This document shows, one piece after another, positions 1 to 7,724 of a DNA stretch of 64,000 nucleotides. Source of the DNA: a virus; the IMG/VR virus record IMGVR_UViG_3300020192_000279, positions 1-64,000 of that record. One strand, 5' to 3'. The notes below the pieces were generated by a model that saw only the letters and a list, made by a program, of their open reading frames with translations, made no database searches and was not told where the DNA came from. The position numbers and the translations under genes are program-made. The stretch's first letter is position 1; every line of letters begins with the position of its first letter.

Positions 1-1
1 G

Positions 2-3000
2 GGTAGACCTGGAAGTCCTGGTGGACGTGGACGTGGGGGCGGAGGCGGAGGCGGAGGCGGAGGAGGTCCGCTTGGATTAAACACTGCTGATCTTGCTGCC
101 AATACTGCTGCATTAAAGCAGTTAACTGGCGTGGTTTCAGAGCTTGTGCAACACATTAAAATGGCATCTGGTTCCTACAGCAATCAAGCAGCCGCATCGC
201 AGTTGGCTATTGCGGCAACCAATGTACAAACAAAGACCATAGAGGTGCAAGCTCAAGTCACACGAGAAGCGACATCTGCTACGCAAGCGTTTACGCAACG
301 CATGAGGGCAGCTCTCACCACTCCGATTGGCGGTACAGGCAGGGGAGTGGGAGCTAGTGATAGCGTCAAGAATATTGCCCTTTTTGCTGGGTTGACGATT
401 GCCGGTTCGGCAGTTACGTCTGGTCTTAATCATCTTGCTGATAACCTTGGATCACGAAGTCCTGTTGCTTCGTCATTAACTAAAACAACAAGTGCTGCTG
501 CACAAATGGGAATTCAATTTGCTGCCTTCGGACCACTAGCCGCTGGAGTTGCGGCTTCGTTTGGAGCACTTTGGGACGCTGGATCGCGTTTTGTTGATAC
601 GATGAGAGATATGAACGACGCCTCCAATGACAACATTAAGCTAATGGTAGATAGTGCTAAGGAGGGTGCTGGCCTTAATAAGGTTGGTAGGTCTTCGGAA
701 GCTACTGCCGCATTCGGCAATGCATTGGAAGGTCGAGCTAAGCAAAACGTTAACTACGATCAGGTTTTCAAGTCAGCATTTGATAGTATGGATACTGGTA
801 CAAAGAAGCTGATTGGTAGTTCGGCTGCACTTAAAGAAGTGTATTTGACGAATAGTCGTGTTATCAATACAACAGTAACAGATTCATTTACTGGTGCTTC
901 AAAGGTCGTTTCAAGTTACGTTAAGGGTGCTGGTGCCGATCTAATTAAGCAGTGGGCTTTTCAAGAAAGCGGAGCTATTCAGAATCAAGAAGCTCTTGAT
1001 CTATTGCGTGCATCGTATGATTCAACTGGTAATAGTACATTAGTTTATCGTGATCAGCAAGACCTGCTTGAACAAGCTTATGGTAGACTGGCTGTCGGTG
1101 CTGCTGATGCCGCTAAGCAAGTTGAATTTTTAAGATTAACGTTTGAAGATATGAAGGATCTGCAAAGTCTTATCGCGTCTGCTCAAGACGTGAATTCTAT
1201 TAATCGTGACGTTTTGAATCAATCAAAGAAGCCAGAAGACTTGGCACAGGGTATTGACGAACTATCTCAGACATCTAAAAACGCCACGTCAGATCTGGCC
1301 AATGCTCAAAAGGCTTTTGAAGATCTACTATCTACATTGCAAGTTGCTGGTGCCGACACGTCACAATTCGGTGCTTTCTCAAGCATGGAAGAGGCCAAAA
1401 AGTTTCTCGGTGACATTGGTGCATTACTTTCAAAGCCCAATAATGGTGCTGCAATCGCAAGTTTTCTTGGCGATAAAGACATGACGGACCAGCAGAAGAA
1501 TTTTGCAAAAGAGTATATCAAGATTGAAGAAGATCGCATTAAGGCTACTTTGACAGCCAAAGAAGCTGAGGCTGCCTTTAGCAGCGAAGCATATAGGCGT
1601 AATCTAGAAGAGGCAAAGGCTCAAAAAGAAGCCGCCGCCAAGGCTGCCGATTCACTTGGCAAGTTCCGTTCGGAACTGGCTAAGGTAGGAGCCCAGGCCG
1701 CCGCCAGTGGTGATACTAATCTCACTGGAGCAATCTCAGGTCTCAAGAGTGAAGATGTGCGAAAGGCTTTGGCTGGCGGTACAGATCTTCCTAAGGTCTT
1801 GCAAGAAGTGATTGCGTCTACTTTCGTGAATGGAGTAAAGAGAGCCGAAACAGATCTTTCACAGGTTGCCGATGAATTGGCGGCTTCAATTGCCCCCATT
1901 ACAAATAGAATGCAAGAGCTTCGCGACGAAATAGCCGCTCTTGGAAACGTTGCTCCGAACACAGAGAAGGCGTCTAAGAAGGCTGGACTACAGCAAGAGC
2001 TTGCCGCTAAGGCACTTGAAAAGCAAAATGTAGAGCAGGATGCCTTCGTAAAGAGTCTTGAAGGTTTGCAGAAGCTGACGACTGAAACAAAGAAGGCACA
2101 AGAAGAAGCTGCAAAAGCAGAGGCTGAACGTATCAAGAAGACTCAAGCTCTCACTGATGCCACAAGAGGATTCGCCAACTCTATTGATGATGTTAACAGA
2201 AGCTTTGAAGAATTCTCGAAGCAACGCATCGACAATCTTGCAGAGAAGCAGGCCGGTGCCTATGATGAAGTGAAGTCCGCTCAACAGGGCGTCATCAGTG
2301 CTACGGCAGACTTGTCGAATGCATATGTCGAGTATATTTCAGCCATCATCCAAGTTAACGGCGTTATTGCCGAAGCTAAAATTAAGTCCAATCTACTTGG
2401 TCGCGACATTGGTATGCTGAACGGCAGCATTGTTTCTTTTCAAGATAAGCTTGGCTCTCTCGATAACGCATTCACAAGCGTTCTCGACGATGCCAACATG
2501 AAACTAGAACAACGAATTGGTCTAGAGAGACAACTTGCAGAACAGACTCTATCGTTCTTGCAGCAAGCTCAAGATCAAATCACGAGTGCTGGTATCAACA
2601 TCTTTGGACAATCAGCTCAAGAGAATCAGGGGCTCCAAAAGGGCATTGCGGGCTTGACCTATGTAGCTGAGAAGCTCGGCGGATCATTCCAGAACTTCCT
2701 GGGAATGGACTCACAGGAGATTGCCGGTCTATCGCAAGAGCTACTGAACTTGCCAGTTGATTTCCGCAAACAACTCCTTGACGCCCTATCATTCCTTCCA
2801 GGCTCTACCTCGATTGGTGGCTTTAGTGCCGATCAATTGAAGCAAGCTATTGGACAAGTTGGTGCGGGCGTAGCTCCAGAAGAAGGTTTACCAGCCATTT
2901 CTGAACTCACCGCTCAGCAAGTGGAGCAACTTAAGATCCTAGGACAGCTTACTATGGAAGAGGCTAAGCTGCAACTTAGTCAGGTCTTAACTGCACAGAA

Positions 3001-4018
3001 GCAGCTTGAAAAAGCTCAAGAGCAATTGGATATTTCCAAGCTTCAAGAAGAGCGTGCTCGTGAAGGATTTGAAATTGTACGTCTAGCGGTACTTGATGAA
3101 ATGGCGGTTATAGACCAAGCCAATATAGAGCGTCGTGAACTATTGCAGAAGGTGATTGAAGCTGATAATGCTAATTCATTACACGAGATTGATACACAAG
3201 CTCAGTTGTTTGCTGATCAAAACAGAGTTTTTGGTGAAGTTGGAGACGCTGTTGTTGCTGGTGTAGCACAAGCTATTAATGCTAAAATTGCTATGATTGA
3301 AGCTAGAACATCGTTTGATAACTTTAATCAAGCAGAGAACCTTGGTAATCAGGCTAATGGATTTATCCCGAATTTCGCTAATGGAAACTTGTCTCCTGGC
3401 GAAGCTGCCGGTATTTTGCGTGCAGCGGCTCGTGAAAAGAAGATGATGCCGAATGGTGCTAACTTGGCTATTGCCAATGACCACGAAGCTATTATTCCGA
3501 TGTACAAAAACTTTGCTGGTGGTAACGATCAAGGTAGTTCAATTGCTGCTAGCGTCAATAGTATTCGTACAATTGATCAAACTATGGTTGCTGCGATTGC
3601 TCGTTCTGTTCAAGGTACACTTTCGCAAATTACAACAAACAGTGGTAGTGAGCAATCTCTTGACAAGATTGCCGGATTGTTAGTAGATCTCAATACAAGC
3701 ATTGGACAAGTGCGTGATTCAAGTATTGCTATTAAGACGAACACGGCTGGTCTTGCTGCTACTACTGGTAGCAGAACGACTGGTGCTCCGTCTACTGCTG
3801 GTGGACAAGAAATCAACATCAATCTACAGACAAATCAACAAAGCACTGTGCAAATTACTGGACTTGAGAACTTGCGTGATCAATTGAGAGCGGCATTGTC
3901 TGAGACAACAGATAGACAAGTTGCCAAGCAGATTGAAGCATTGATGGTACAACTTGACCCTGTGTTCCAAGCATTGAATGAACGCGGTATTGTCAACTCG
4001 TTCGGGCAGTCGAGATAA
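2..4018 (+). CDS. Tail tape-measure-like protein (5' end outside window)
   Basis: The frame is open from the first bases of the window, so the GTG at 131 is internal and the true start lies upstream. At least 1338 residues are visible. The visible N-terminus is Gly/Arg-rich with an 11-residue glycine run, then long stretches rich in Ala, Glu, Lys and Gln that look like coiled coil (about nt 1300-2300 and 2900-3250). A hydrophobic segment lies near nt 360-570. Around nt 3356-3380 there is a GFIPNFANG motif, which I recall from other large-phage tail proteins, followed by an Asn/Ala-rich C-terminus. Length, helical content and position ahead of other tail genes fit a tape measure that sets tail length and is ejected with DNA. 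Ser-Gly dipeptides are rare here, unlike in the downstream tail proteins. Function is inferred from architecture only. Confidence 0.65.
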   Translation, partial: GRPGSPGGRGRGGGGGGGGGGGPLGLNTADLAANTAALKQLTGVVSELVQHIKMASGSYSNQAAASQLAIAATNVQTKTIEVQAQVTREATSATQAFTQRMRAALTTPIGGTGRGVGASDSVKNIALFAGLTIAGSAVTSGLNHLADNLGSRSPVASSLTKTTSAAAQMGIQFAAFGPLAAGVAASFGALWDAGSRFVDTMRDMNDASNDNIKLMVDSAKEGAGLNKVGRSSEATAAFGNALEGRAKQNVNYDQVFKSAFDSMDTGTKKLIGSSAALKEVYLTNSRVINTTVTDSFTGASKVVSSYVKGAGADLIKQWAFQESGAIQNQEALDLLRASYDSTGNSTLVYRDQQDLLEQAYGRLAVGAADAAKQVEFLRLTFEDMKDLQSLIASAQDVNSINRDVLNQSKKPEDLAQGIDELSQTSKNATSDLANAQKAFEDLLSTLQVAGADTSQFGAFSSMEEAKKFLGDIGALLSKPNNGAAIASFLGDKDMTDQQKNFAKEYIKIEEDRIKATLTAKEAEAAFSSEAYRRNLEEAKAQKEAAAKAADSLGKFRSELAKVGAQAAASGDTNLTGAISGLKSEDVRKALAGGTDLPKVLQEVIASTFVNGVKRAETDLSQVADELAASIAPITNRMQELRDEIAALGNVAPNTEKASKKAGLQQELAAKALEKQNVEQDAFVKSLEGLQKLTTETKKAQEEAAKAEAERIKKTQALTDATRGFANSIDDVNRSFEEFSKQRIDNLAEKQAGAYDEVKSAQQGVISATADLSNAYVEYISAIIQVNGVIAEAKIKSNLLGRDIGMLNGSIVSFQDKLGSLDNAFTSVLDDANMKLEQRIGLERQLAEQTLSFLQQAQDQITSAGINIFGQSAQENQGLQKGIAGLTYVAEKLGGSFQNFLGMDSQEIAGLSQELLNLPVDFRKQLLDALSFLPGSTSIGGFSADQLKQAIGQVGAGVAPEEGLPAISELTAQQVEQLKILGQLTMEEAKLQLSQVLTAQKQLEKAQEQLDISKLQEERAREGFEIVRLAVLDEMAVIDQANIERRELLQKVIEADNANSLHEIDTQAQLFADQNRVFGEVGDAVVAGVAQAINAKIAMIEARTSFDNFNQAENLGNQANGFIPNFANGNLSPGEAAGILRAAAREKKMMPNGANLAIANDHEAIIPMYKNFAGGNDQGSSIAASVNSIRTIDQTMVAAIARSVQGTLSQITTNSGSEQSLDKIAGLLVDLNTSIGQVRDSSIAIKTNTAGLAATTGSRTTGAPSTAGGQEININLQTNQQSTVQITGLENLRDQLRAALSETTDRQVAKQIEALMVQLDPVFQALNERGIVNSFGQSR
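36..66 (+). repeat. GGAGGC hexamer-type repeat coding polyglycine
   Basis: A short tandem run of GGAGGC units codes for about eleven consecutive glycines in the tape-measure-like gene. It probably makes a flexible linker. Simple repeats of this kind can vary in length by slippage. Confidence 0.7.
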
Positions 4019-4020
4019 TC

Positions 4021-5538
4021 ATGGCCGACCTAATCTCTATCGTTACTCAACCACCGCAGTCAGCGGTTGAAGTCTTCTACAATGGACAGAAGATTGTACC
4101 CGCTCCGTTTATTGATTGGACGGTCGAATCACAGTTCCGAAATGATGGAACTCGTGTATCCAATGTTAATAGATTGACGTTGACGGGCACCACGCTTATT
4201 GTACCTTCGGGTAGTTATGAGCAGATGTATCTTAAGCAGCAAGCATTACGCGATGTTTTCTCTGAGGATTATCAAGACTTTGTAATTCTTGCTGGCCCCG
4301 GCAATAAGACCTTGCCACTTGGAGCAATCATTGCTTCTGGTTTACGTCCTCGTATTAACAGTATCAATATCGCACCTGATACTCAAGTACAAAGATTTGA
4401 CTGGACGATCGAGATGCAGGATCTCGTTGCCGCTTCCGGTGTAAGTGGCATTACTTCTAGTCTTAGCAATCAGTGGTCTTTTCGTGAAGATCAAGATACA
4501 TGCACTCTTCGTGTAACTCACCAAGTAAATGCTGAGGGACCTGAAAACGAACCAGATAAGTTTGCACAAGCTATGGCTGCCGTTAAGCCATTACTTGGTA
4601 TTGACAAACTTCCTCTAGATATTCCATACTTTGCTCAACCAAACTTCTCTGGTTTGTTTGGTATGACACATCCATCACTTCCTGGTGGTGGACCCGTTTT
4701 CGAGGTTTCTGTTCAGCGTGAAGAAGTGGCGGACGTTGCCAATGGTAGCTATTCTGTTACCGAACAGTTCACAATTGTAAGTGGTGTACCATTTTACTTC
4801 ACTTCTAAGACAGAATCTTTTCAAGAAGATGCTAATGGAATTGCCGAAGTAACGATCGCTGGTTCCGTACAGGGACTTGGACGCACTCTCACTCCTTTGG
4901 ACGCAGAGGGTGGCGTAGGTTACTTTAGAGCAGCATCTGGATTTGCTAATTATGTTCGTCCTCAACTTCCATGGACTGCCTCTGGCGTTTACATACGTTT
5001 CAAGAGCGGTAGTGGTGGTGCTGGCGGTAGCGGGCTTGCTCTCAATAACCCGACGGCGTTTTCGATCTCGCAGAATAAGTGTCGTGGGTCGATTGACTTC
5101 TCGATTACATACACTGATAATCCAAACGCTAATTTGCCAAGTGGTATTGCTAGTAAGACATCAAATGTAAATATTGTTGAAGGCACAAGAGTACAAGTTA
5201 GTCACCCTGTTCCGTTTCGTCGTCTTGGTAGTATTATCCAAGACATCAAGACGACTACAGATGGTAGCATTAACATTCAGTGTCAGGCTGTTGCTAAAAA
5301 TACTGGTAACAACACAATAGATACTAATTTGGCAATTGCATTTGTGCAAAATGAAATCAATAGACTCAAAGACATTTATGCCAACACTGCGAATTTTGTT
5401 ACGTTGCGAATTACGGGCCTAAATCAACAGACGAGCGACATTGAGCGTAGCTGCAATGTTACTCTTGAATACGCTTTTACGATTGATCTTGCGACAGTAC
5501 AAGCGGTTGGATCTACAATCACGCTAAGGACTTTGTGA
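4021..5538 (+). CDS. Tail structural protein, unknown
   Basis: A 505-aa protein that starts 3 nt after the tape-measure stop. I recognise no catalytic motif. Composition is that of a beta-rich virion protein: many Thr, Ser, Gly and Val, no signal peptide and no membrane segment. It contains Ser-Gly dipeptides at a high rate (about 13), including a Gly/Ser-rich linker near residues 328-340. Its position directly after the tape measure and before further tail genes suggests a distal-tail, tail-tube-adapter or baseplate component. Which one cannot be told from the sequence. Confidence 0.6.
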   Translation: MADLISIVTQPPQSAVEVFYNGQKIVPAPFIDWTVESQFRNDGTRVSNVNRLTLTGTTLIVPSGSYEQMYLKQQALRDVFSEDYQDFVILAGPGNKTLPLGAIIASGLRPRINSINIAPDTQVQRFDWTIEMQDLVAASGVSGITSSLSNQWSFREDQDTCTLRVTHQVNAEGPENEPDKFAQAMAAVKPLLGIDKLPLDIPYFAQPNFSGLFGMTHPSLPGGGPVFEVSVQREEVADVANGSYSVTEQFTIVSGVPFYFTSKTESFQEDANGIAEVTIAGSVQGLGRTLTPLDAEGGVGYFRAASGFANYVRPQLPWTASGVYIRFKSGSGGAGGSGLALNNPTAFSISQNKCRGSIDFSITYTDNPNANLPSGIASKTSNVNIVEGTRVQVSHPVPFRRLGSIIQDIKTTTDGSINIQCQAVAKNTGNNTIDTNLAIAFVQNEINRLKDIYANTANFVTLRITGLNQQTSDIERSCNVTLEYAFTIDLATVQAVGSTITLRTL

Positions 5539-5539
5539 C

Positions 5540-6100
5540 ATGGTTAATTTCCCCGCCCTGGAATGGATTCAGCAAAGTCTCGTGATTGATCCTTCTGGCT
5601 TCCGTCAATTGAAGCAGCCAGTCAAGGGTTTTATTCGTAATGTTGATACGGGTGCGGGTGGGGTTCTAGATTTTGGTAGCATCAATACTACCGGCTCTGG
5701 TGCTATCAGCGATACTAAGCTAGTGTACGCACGTATTTCAAGCATGGGTGATGCCAGTGGCGTATACAACATGCGTTTCTTCTTGACTAACGCATCTGCA
5801 TTCACTGCTGGTGCATACAGATTCTTGGAACAGAAGAGTATGCATTTCGTGCCAAATCTTGCCCTGGATTCAAGTGCGAATAACACACCCAGTAATGTAC
5901 CAACAAATACTAACTTATCGGGAACTATTCAGACGCCGAATTGGCAATCTGGTCAGCCATGGATGAGTGGTGTTTTGGACGCGGATGTAGGTCAGTATGT
6001 TTACTTGGCTGTAGAAGCCGGTGTCAGTGTACCGATTGGAACCAAGGGCGGTGCCGGTGCGGGCACATTTAGATACAGACTACTCTATGATTTCTCCTGA
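5540..6100 (+). CDS. Virion protein, unknown (186 aa)
   Basis: A 186-aa beta-rich protein that starts 1 nt after the upstream stop, with a CTAAGGA Shine-Dalgarno-like stretch about 9 nt before the ATG. The middle (about residues 60-120) describes a compact domain with many Ser, Gly, Ala and aromatic residues, and six Ser-Gly dipeptides are present. No known motif is recognised. The neighbour at 6251 has a similar size and composition and shares the theme of a domain ending in short strands, so the two may be minor tail or decoration proteins of one family. Structural role is inferred from context. Confidence 0.5.
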   Translation: MVNFPALEWIQQSLVIDPSGFRQLKQPVKGFIRNVDTGAGGVLDFGSINTTGSGAISDTKLVYARISSMGDASGVYNMRFFLTNASAFTAGAYRFLEQKSMHFVPNLALDSSANNTPSNVPTNTNLSGTIQTPNWQSGQPWMSGVLDADVGQYVYLAVEAGVSVPIGTKGGAGAGTFRYRLLYDFS

Positions 6101-6272
6101 TCAAGATATCACACTCAAGAAGGTTGGCGAATCGGAAGACCAAGCTCTACCGATCGGTATCTATCTTGTTACATTTGGTGACAAGGCGGTGTTTGTGCGT
6201 CGCTTTGCTGGACGTTTTATGCCTGTGTCTACAAAGGAACAAGATGAGCTATGTCAACAATTTCGCCTCTAA
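6087..6272 (+). CDS. Small protein, unknown (61 aa)
   Basis: A short ORF between two structural genes. The longer frame reaches back to 6021 but would overlap the upstream gene by 80 nt. The ATG at 6087 overlaps it by only 14 nt and is preferred. The product has an acidic/basic N-terminal segment and a hydrophobic core around IGIYLVTFGDKAVFVRRFAG, consistent with a small beta domain. It also overlaps the next gene by 22 nt, which fits translational coupling. No function is recognised. Confidence 0.45.
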   Translation: MISPDQDITLKKVGESEDQALPIGIYLVTFGDKAVFVRRFAGRFMPVSTKEQDELCQQFRL

Positions 6273-6892
6273 TCCGCGTCTTCGCTTGGGACGTTGCTGA
6301 GATAGCCAGTCCGGTCGGTAGTCGTACCGTGCCGGGCGGCTCATTTGCTTTCAAGCACATGGTCTCGTCTGGCTGCATGACGGCAGATCCATTGAATCCT
6401 GCAACGACATCTGGAGTGCTACTTTTCGAGGGTACAAAGTTTGACCTTACGAATTTGCCGCCTCCACCGCATTTGGCTTCTAAGCCAGCTTGCTTAACGT
6501 TTAATCTTGCGAATAGTGGCGTTGCTGTATCCGACCTGAGTTTGTTCTTGATTGACGACTCTGCTTTAAGGGCTGGCGTTTGGAGCGGTGCTGGATCGGG
6601 CATTGTTCAGATAATGCAAGGTGGATCAAGCTGGCTATACAATTTGTCTATGCCGTCAGGCTCAAGTCCAGTCTTGACCACAAGCATTCCAAGCATTCCA
6701 AATGTACGTCGTCAAGACGGTACAGCGGCACTCGCTGCACAGGACGATCTCAATTCGTCTGAGTTTGTATACCTAAACCTCATATTGCCGATTGGCTTTC
6801 CACTTGGTAGCTTTGGAGTATGTGGATCTGGCTTATTGAGATTCGGGTTAGTGTTTAATTATTGGGCCAATGACTATCTTCTATCTTTTTAG
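6251..6892 (+). CDS. Virion protein, unknown (213 aa)
   Basis: A 213-aa protein with beta-rich, Ser/Gly/Pro-rich composition and about seven Ser-Gly dipeptides. It lacks charged helices, catalytic motifs and a signal peptide. The C-terminal part contains a hydrophobic strand region ending in Tyr/Leu/Phe residues. The arrangement (overlap with the previous small gene, stop codon embedded in a TTAGTGTATT motif) places it at the end of a structural transcription unit. Tail accessory or decoration role is inferred only. Confidence 0.5.
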   Translation: MSTISPLIRVFAWDVAEIASPVGSRTVPGGSFAFKHMVSSGCMTADPLNPATTSGVLLFEGTKFDLTNLPPPPHLASKPACLTFNLANSGVAVSDLSLFLIDDSALRAGVWSGAGSGIVQIMQGGSSWLYNLSMPSGSSPVLTTSIPSIPNVRRQDGTAALAAQDDLNSSEFVYLNLILPIGFPLGSFGVCGSGLLRFGLVFNYWANDYLLSF

Positions 6893-6898
6893 TGTATT
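6889..6898 (+). promoter_or_regulatory. TTAGTGTAnT motif, candidate late promoter
   Basis: TTAGTGTATT whose TAG is also the stop codon of the upstream gene. The same motif precedes leaders at 7197, 17766, 58599 and 59953, each ahead of a structural gene. It resembles no standard sigma-70 element, so recognition by the phage sigma factor is an inference. Confidence 0.45.
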
Positions 6899-6901
6899 CC
6901 A

Positions 6902-6922
6902 TAGTGGGTCAAGAGCCCACTA
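6902..6922 (+). promoter_or_regulatory. Leader hairpin before the 6958 gene
   Basis: A perfect 7-bp stem (TAGTGGG / CCCACTA) with a 7-nt loop lies between the TTAGTGTATT motif and the strong Shine-Dalgarno. It is followed by the 12-nt palindrome TCAAACGTTTGA at 6924-6935. This may stabilise the mRNA 5' end or tune translation. Confidence 0.4.
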
Positions 6923-6957
6923 GTCAAACGTTTGATTTCTTCGAAGGAGGCCATAAC

Positions 6958-7143
6958 ATGGCAACTGTTAATTTTACAAGTAGCAAGAACAACGCTAACT
7001 TTGTGTCGTGGACATTCGGAACGAAGTTAGAAAGGCTTTCTGATCGTGATGGCGTTACGGTATCCCGTGGCGGTCTGATCAGTGCTATCAACAACCTCGG
7101 TGTCGGCGTTACTGCGGCTAATCCTTTCACTATCCTTGGATGA
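6958..7143 (+). CDS. Small structural-region protein (61 aa)
   Basis: The frame extends back to 6892, but the ATG at 6958 has a strong GAAGGAGG Shine-Dalgarno at 6943-6950 with ideal spacing, so this start is chosen. The 61-aa product is Asn/Thr/Gly-rich with a central basic/acidic stretch. It has no known motif. A strong ribosome site, its own leader hairpin and a terminator right after it suggest a highly expressed small protein, for example a tail or head decoration protein. The function is not recognised. Confidence 0.55.
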   Translation: MATVNFTSSKNNANFVSWTFGTKLERLSDRDGVTVSRGGLISAINNLGVGVTAANPFTILG

Positions 7144-7170
7144 GTGAAAATCGCTGACTGCTAAGGCAGG

Positions 7171-7198
7171 GCCCGCTTATGCGGGCTTTGTCGTTTTT
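7171..7198 (+). terminator. Intrinsic terminator
   Basis: GCCCGC-TTAT-GCGGGC hairpin followed by TTTGTCGTTTTT. It ends the unit with the 6958 gene and is fused directly to the next TTAGTGTATT motif. Confidence 0.8.
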
Positions 7199-7206
7199 AG
7201 TGTATT
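7197..7206 (+). promoter_or_regulatory. TTAGTGTAnT motif, candidate late promoter
   Basis: TTAGTGTATT overlaps the T-run of the terminator. It is followed by a hairpin region (AGCG-TTT-CGCT, about 7222-7232) and a Shine-Dalgarno AAGGGGA before the gene at 7260. The terminator-motif-hairpin-SD order is repeated at 58582-58656. Confidence 0.45.
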
Positions 7207-7259
7207 TCTGACATGAGGCATAGCGTTTCGCTTAGCCTTTGGTGCAAGGGGAACTGTAT

Positions 7260-7724
7260 ATGGTTGACGCTTCGTTTGAATACGAGGGCAATTTTGGCTC
7301 TCTTAAAGTGGTTACCCACTTTGATACTACGCATGTCATTAGCTGTATCAAGCATGACGGCGAGCACTTTCGTTTAGGCGGCACAGCCGTAAATGAAGTC
7401 GCGGTCCACGAAGGCGTCATCCTCAATATTCCTCTTTCCACTTTTCGAGCGTTTACATCTAACGGTCAAGCTTTTGATAGCCGTGGTGTTTTATCTCCAG
7501 AAAATTGGAGCGACGCCGATCTGCACTGTTATGTGCATGAGTATTATCCACTCGATATGGAGGGCAAAGAGCCAGAGTGGTTTGTGGCTAGTCGTTTATT
7601 GCAGAACGCCCATCGCATTTTCGTGAATCTTGACGTACTTGATGGTGGTGGCAATTTGATTAAGAGATATAGAATGTCTCCATTTACTGGAGAGCATGTA
7701 GTATTGGAGTACGTCAATGGTTAA
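7260..7724 (+). CDS. Structural-region protein, unknown (154 aa)
   Basis: The frame can start at TTG 7239, but ATG 7260 is preceded by AAGGGGA with about 7-nt spacing and is preferred, giving 154 aa. The protein looks like a single beta-sandwich domain: alternating hydrophobic residues, several His and Phe, no signal peptide. It overlaps the next gene by 8 nt. This coupling to the 1601-aa adhesin-like protein suggests it may be its chaperone or a tail partner. That is inference from context. Confidence 0.5.
   Translation: MVDASFEYEGNFGSLKVVTHFDTTHVISCIKHDGEHFRLGGTAVNEVAVHEGVILNIPLSTFRAFTSNGQAFDSRGVLSPENWSDADLHCYVHEYYPLDMEGKEPEWFVASRLLQNAHRIFVNLDVLDGGGNLIKRYRMSPFTGEHVVLEYVNG

Noticed and set aside
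1621-2136. 171-aa minus-strand frame in the tape-measure gene
   Set aside because: Shadow of a strongly coding plus-strand frame; Ser/Ala/Phe composition is the mirror of Lys/Glu/Ala codons, and no ribosome site is present.
5541-5730. TAGTGTA matches inside coding genes (near 5730, 18120, 50060, 54735)
   Set aside because: They lack the TT before and the leader after, and lie within strong coding frames, so were not counted as promoter motifs.
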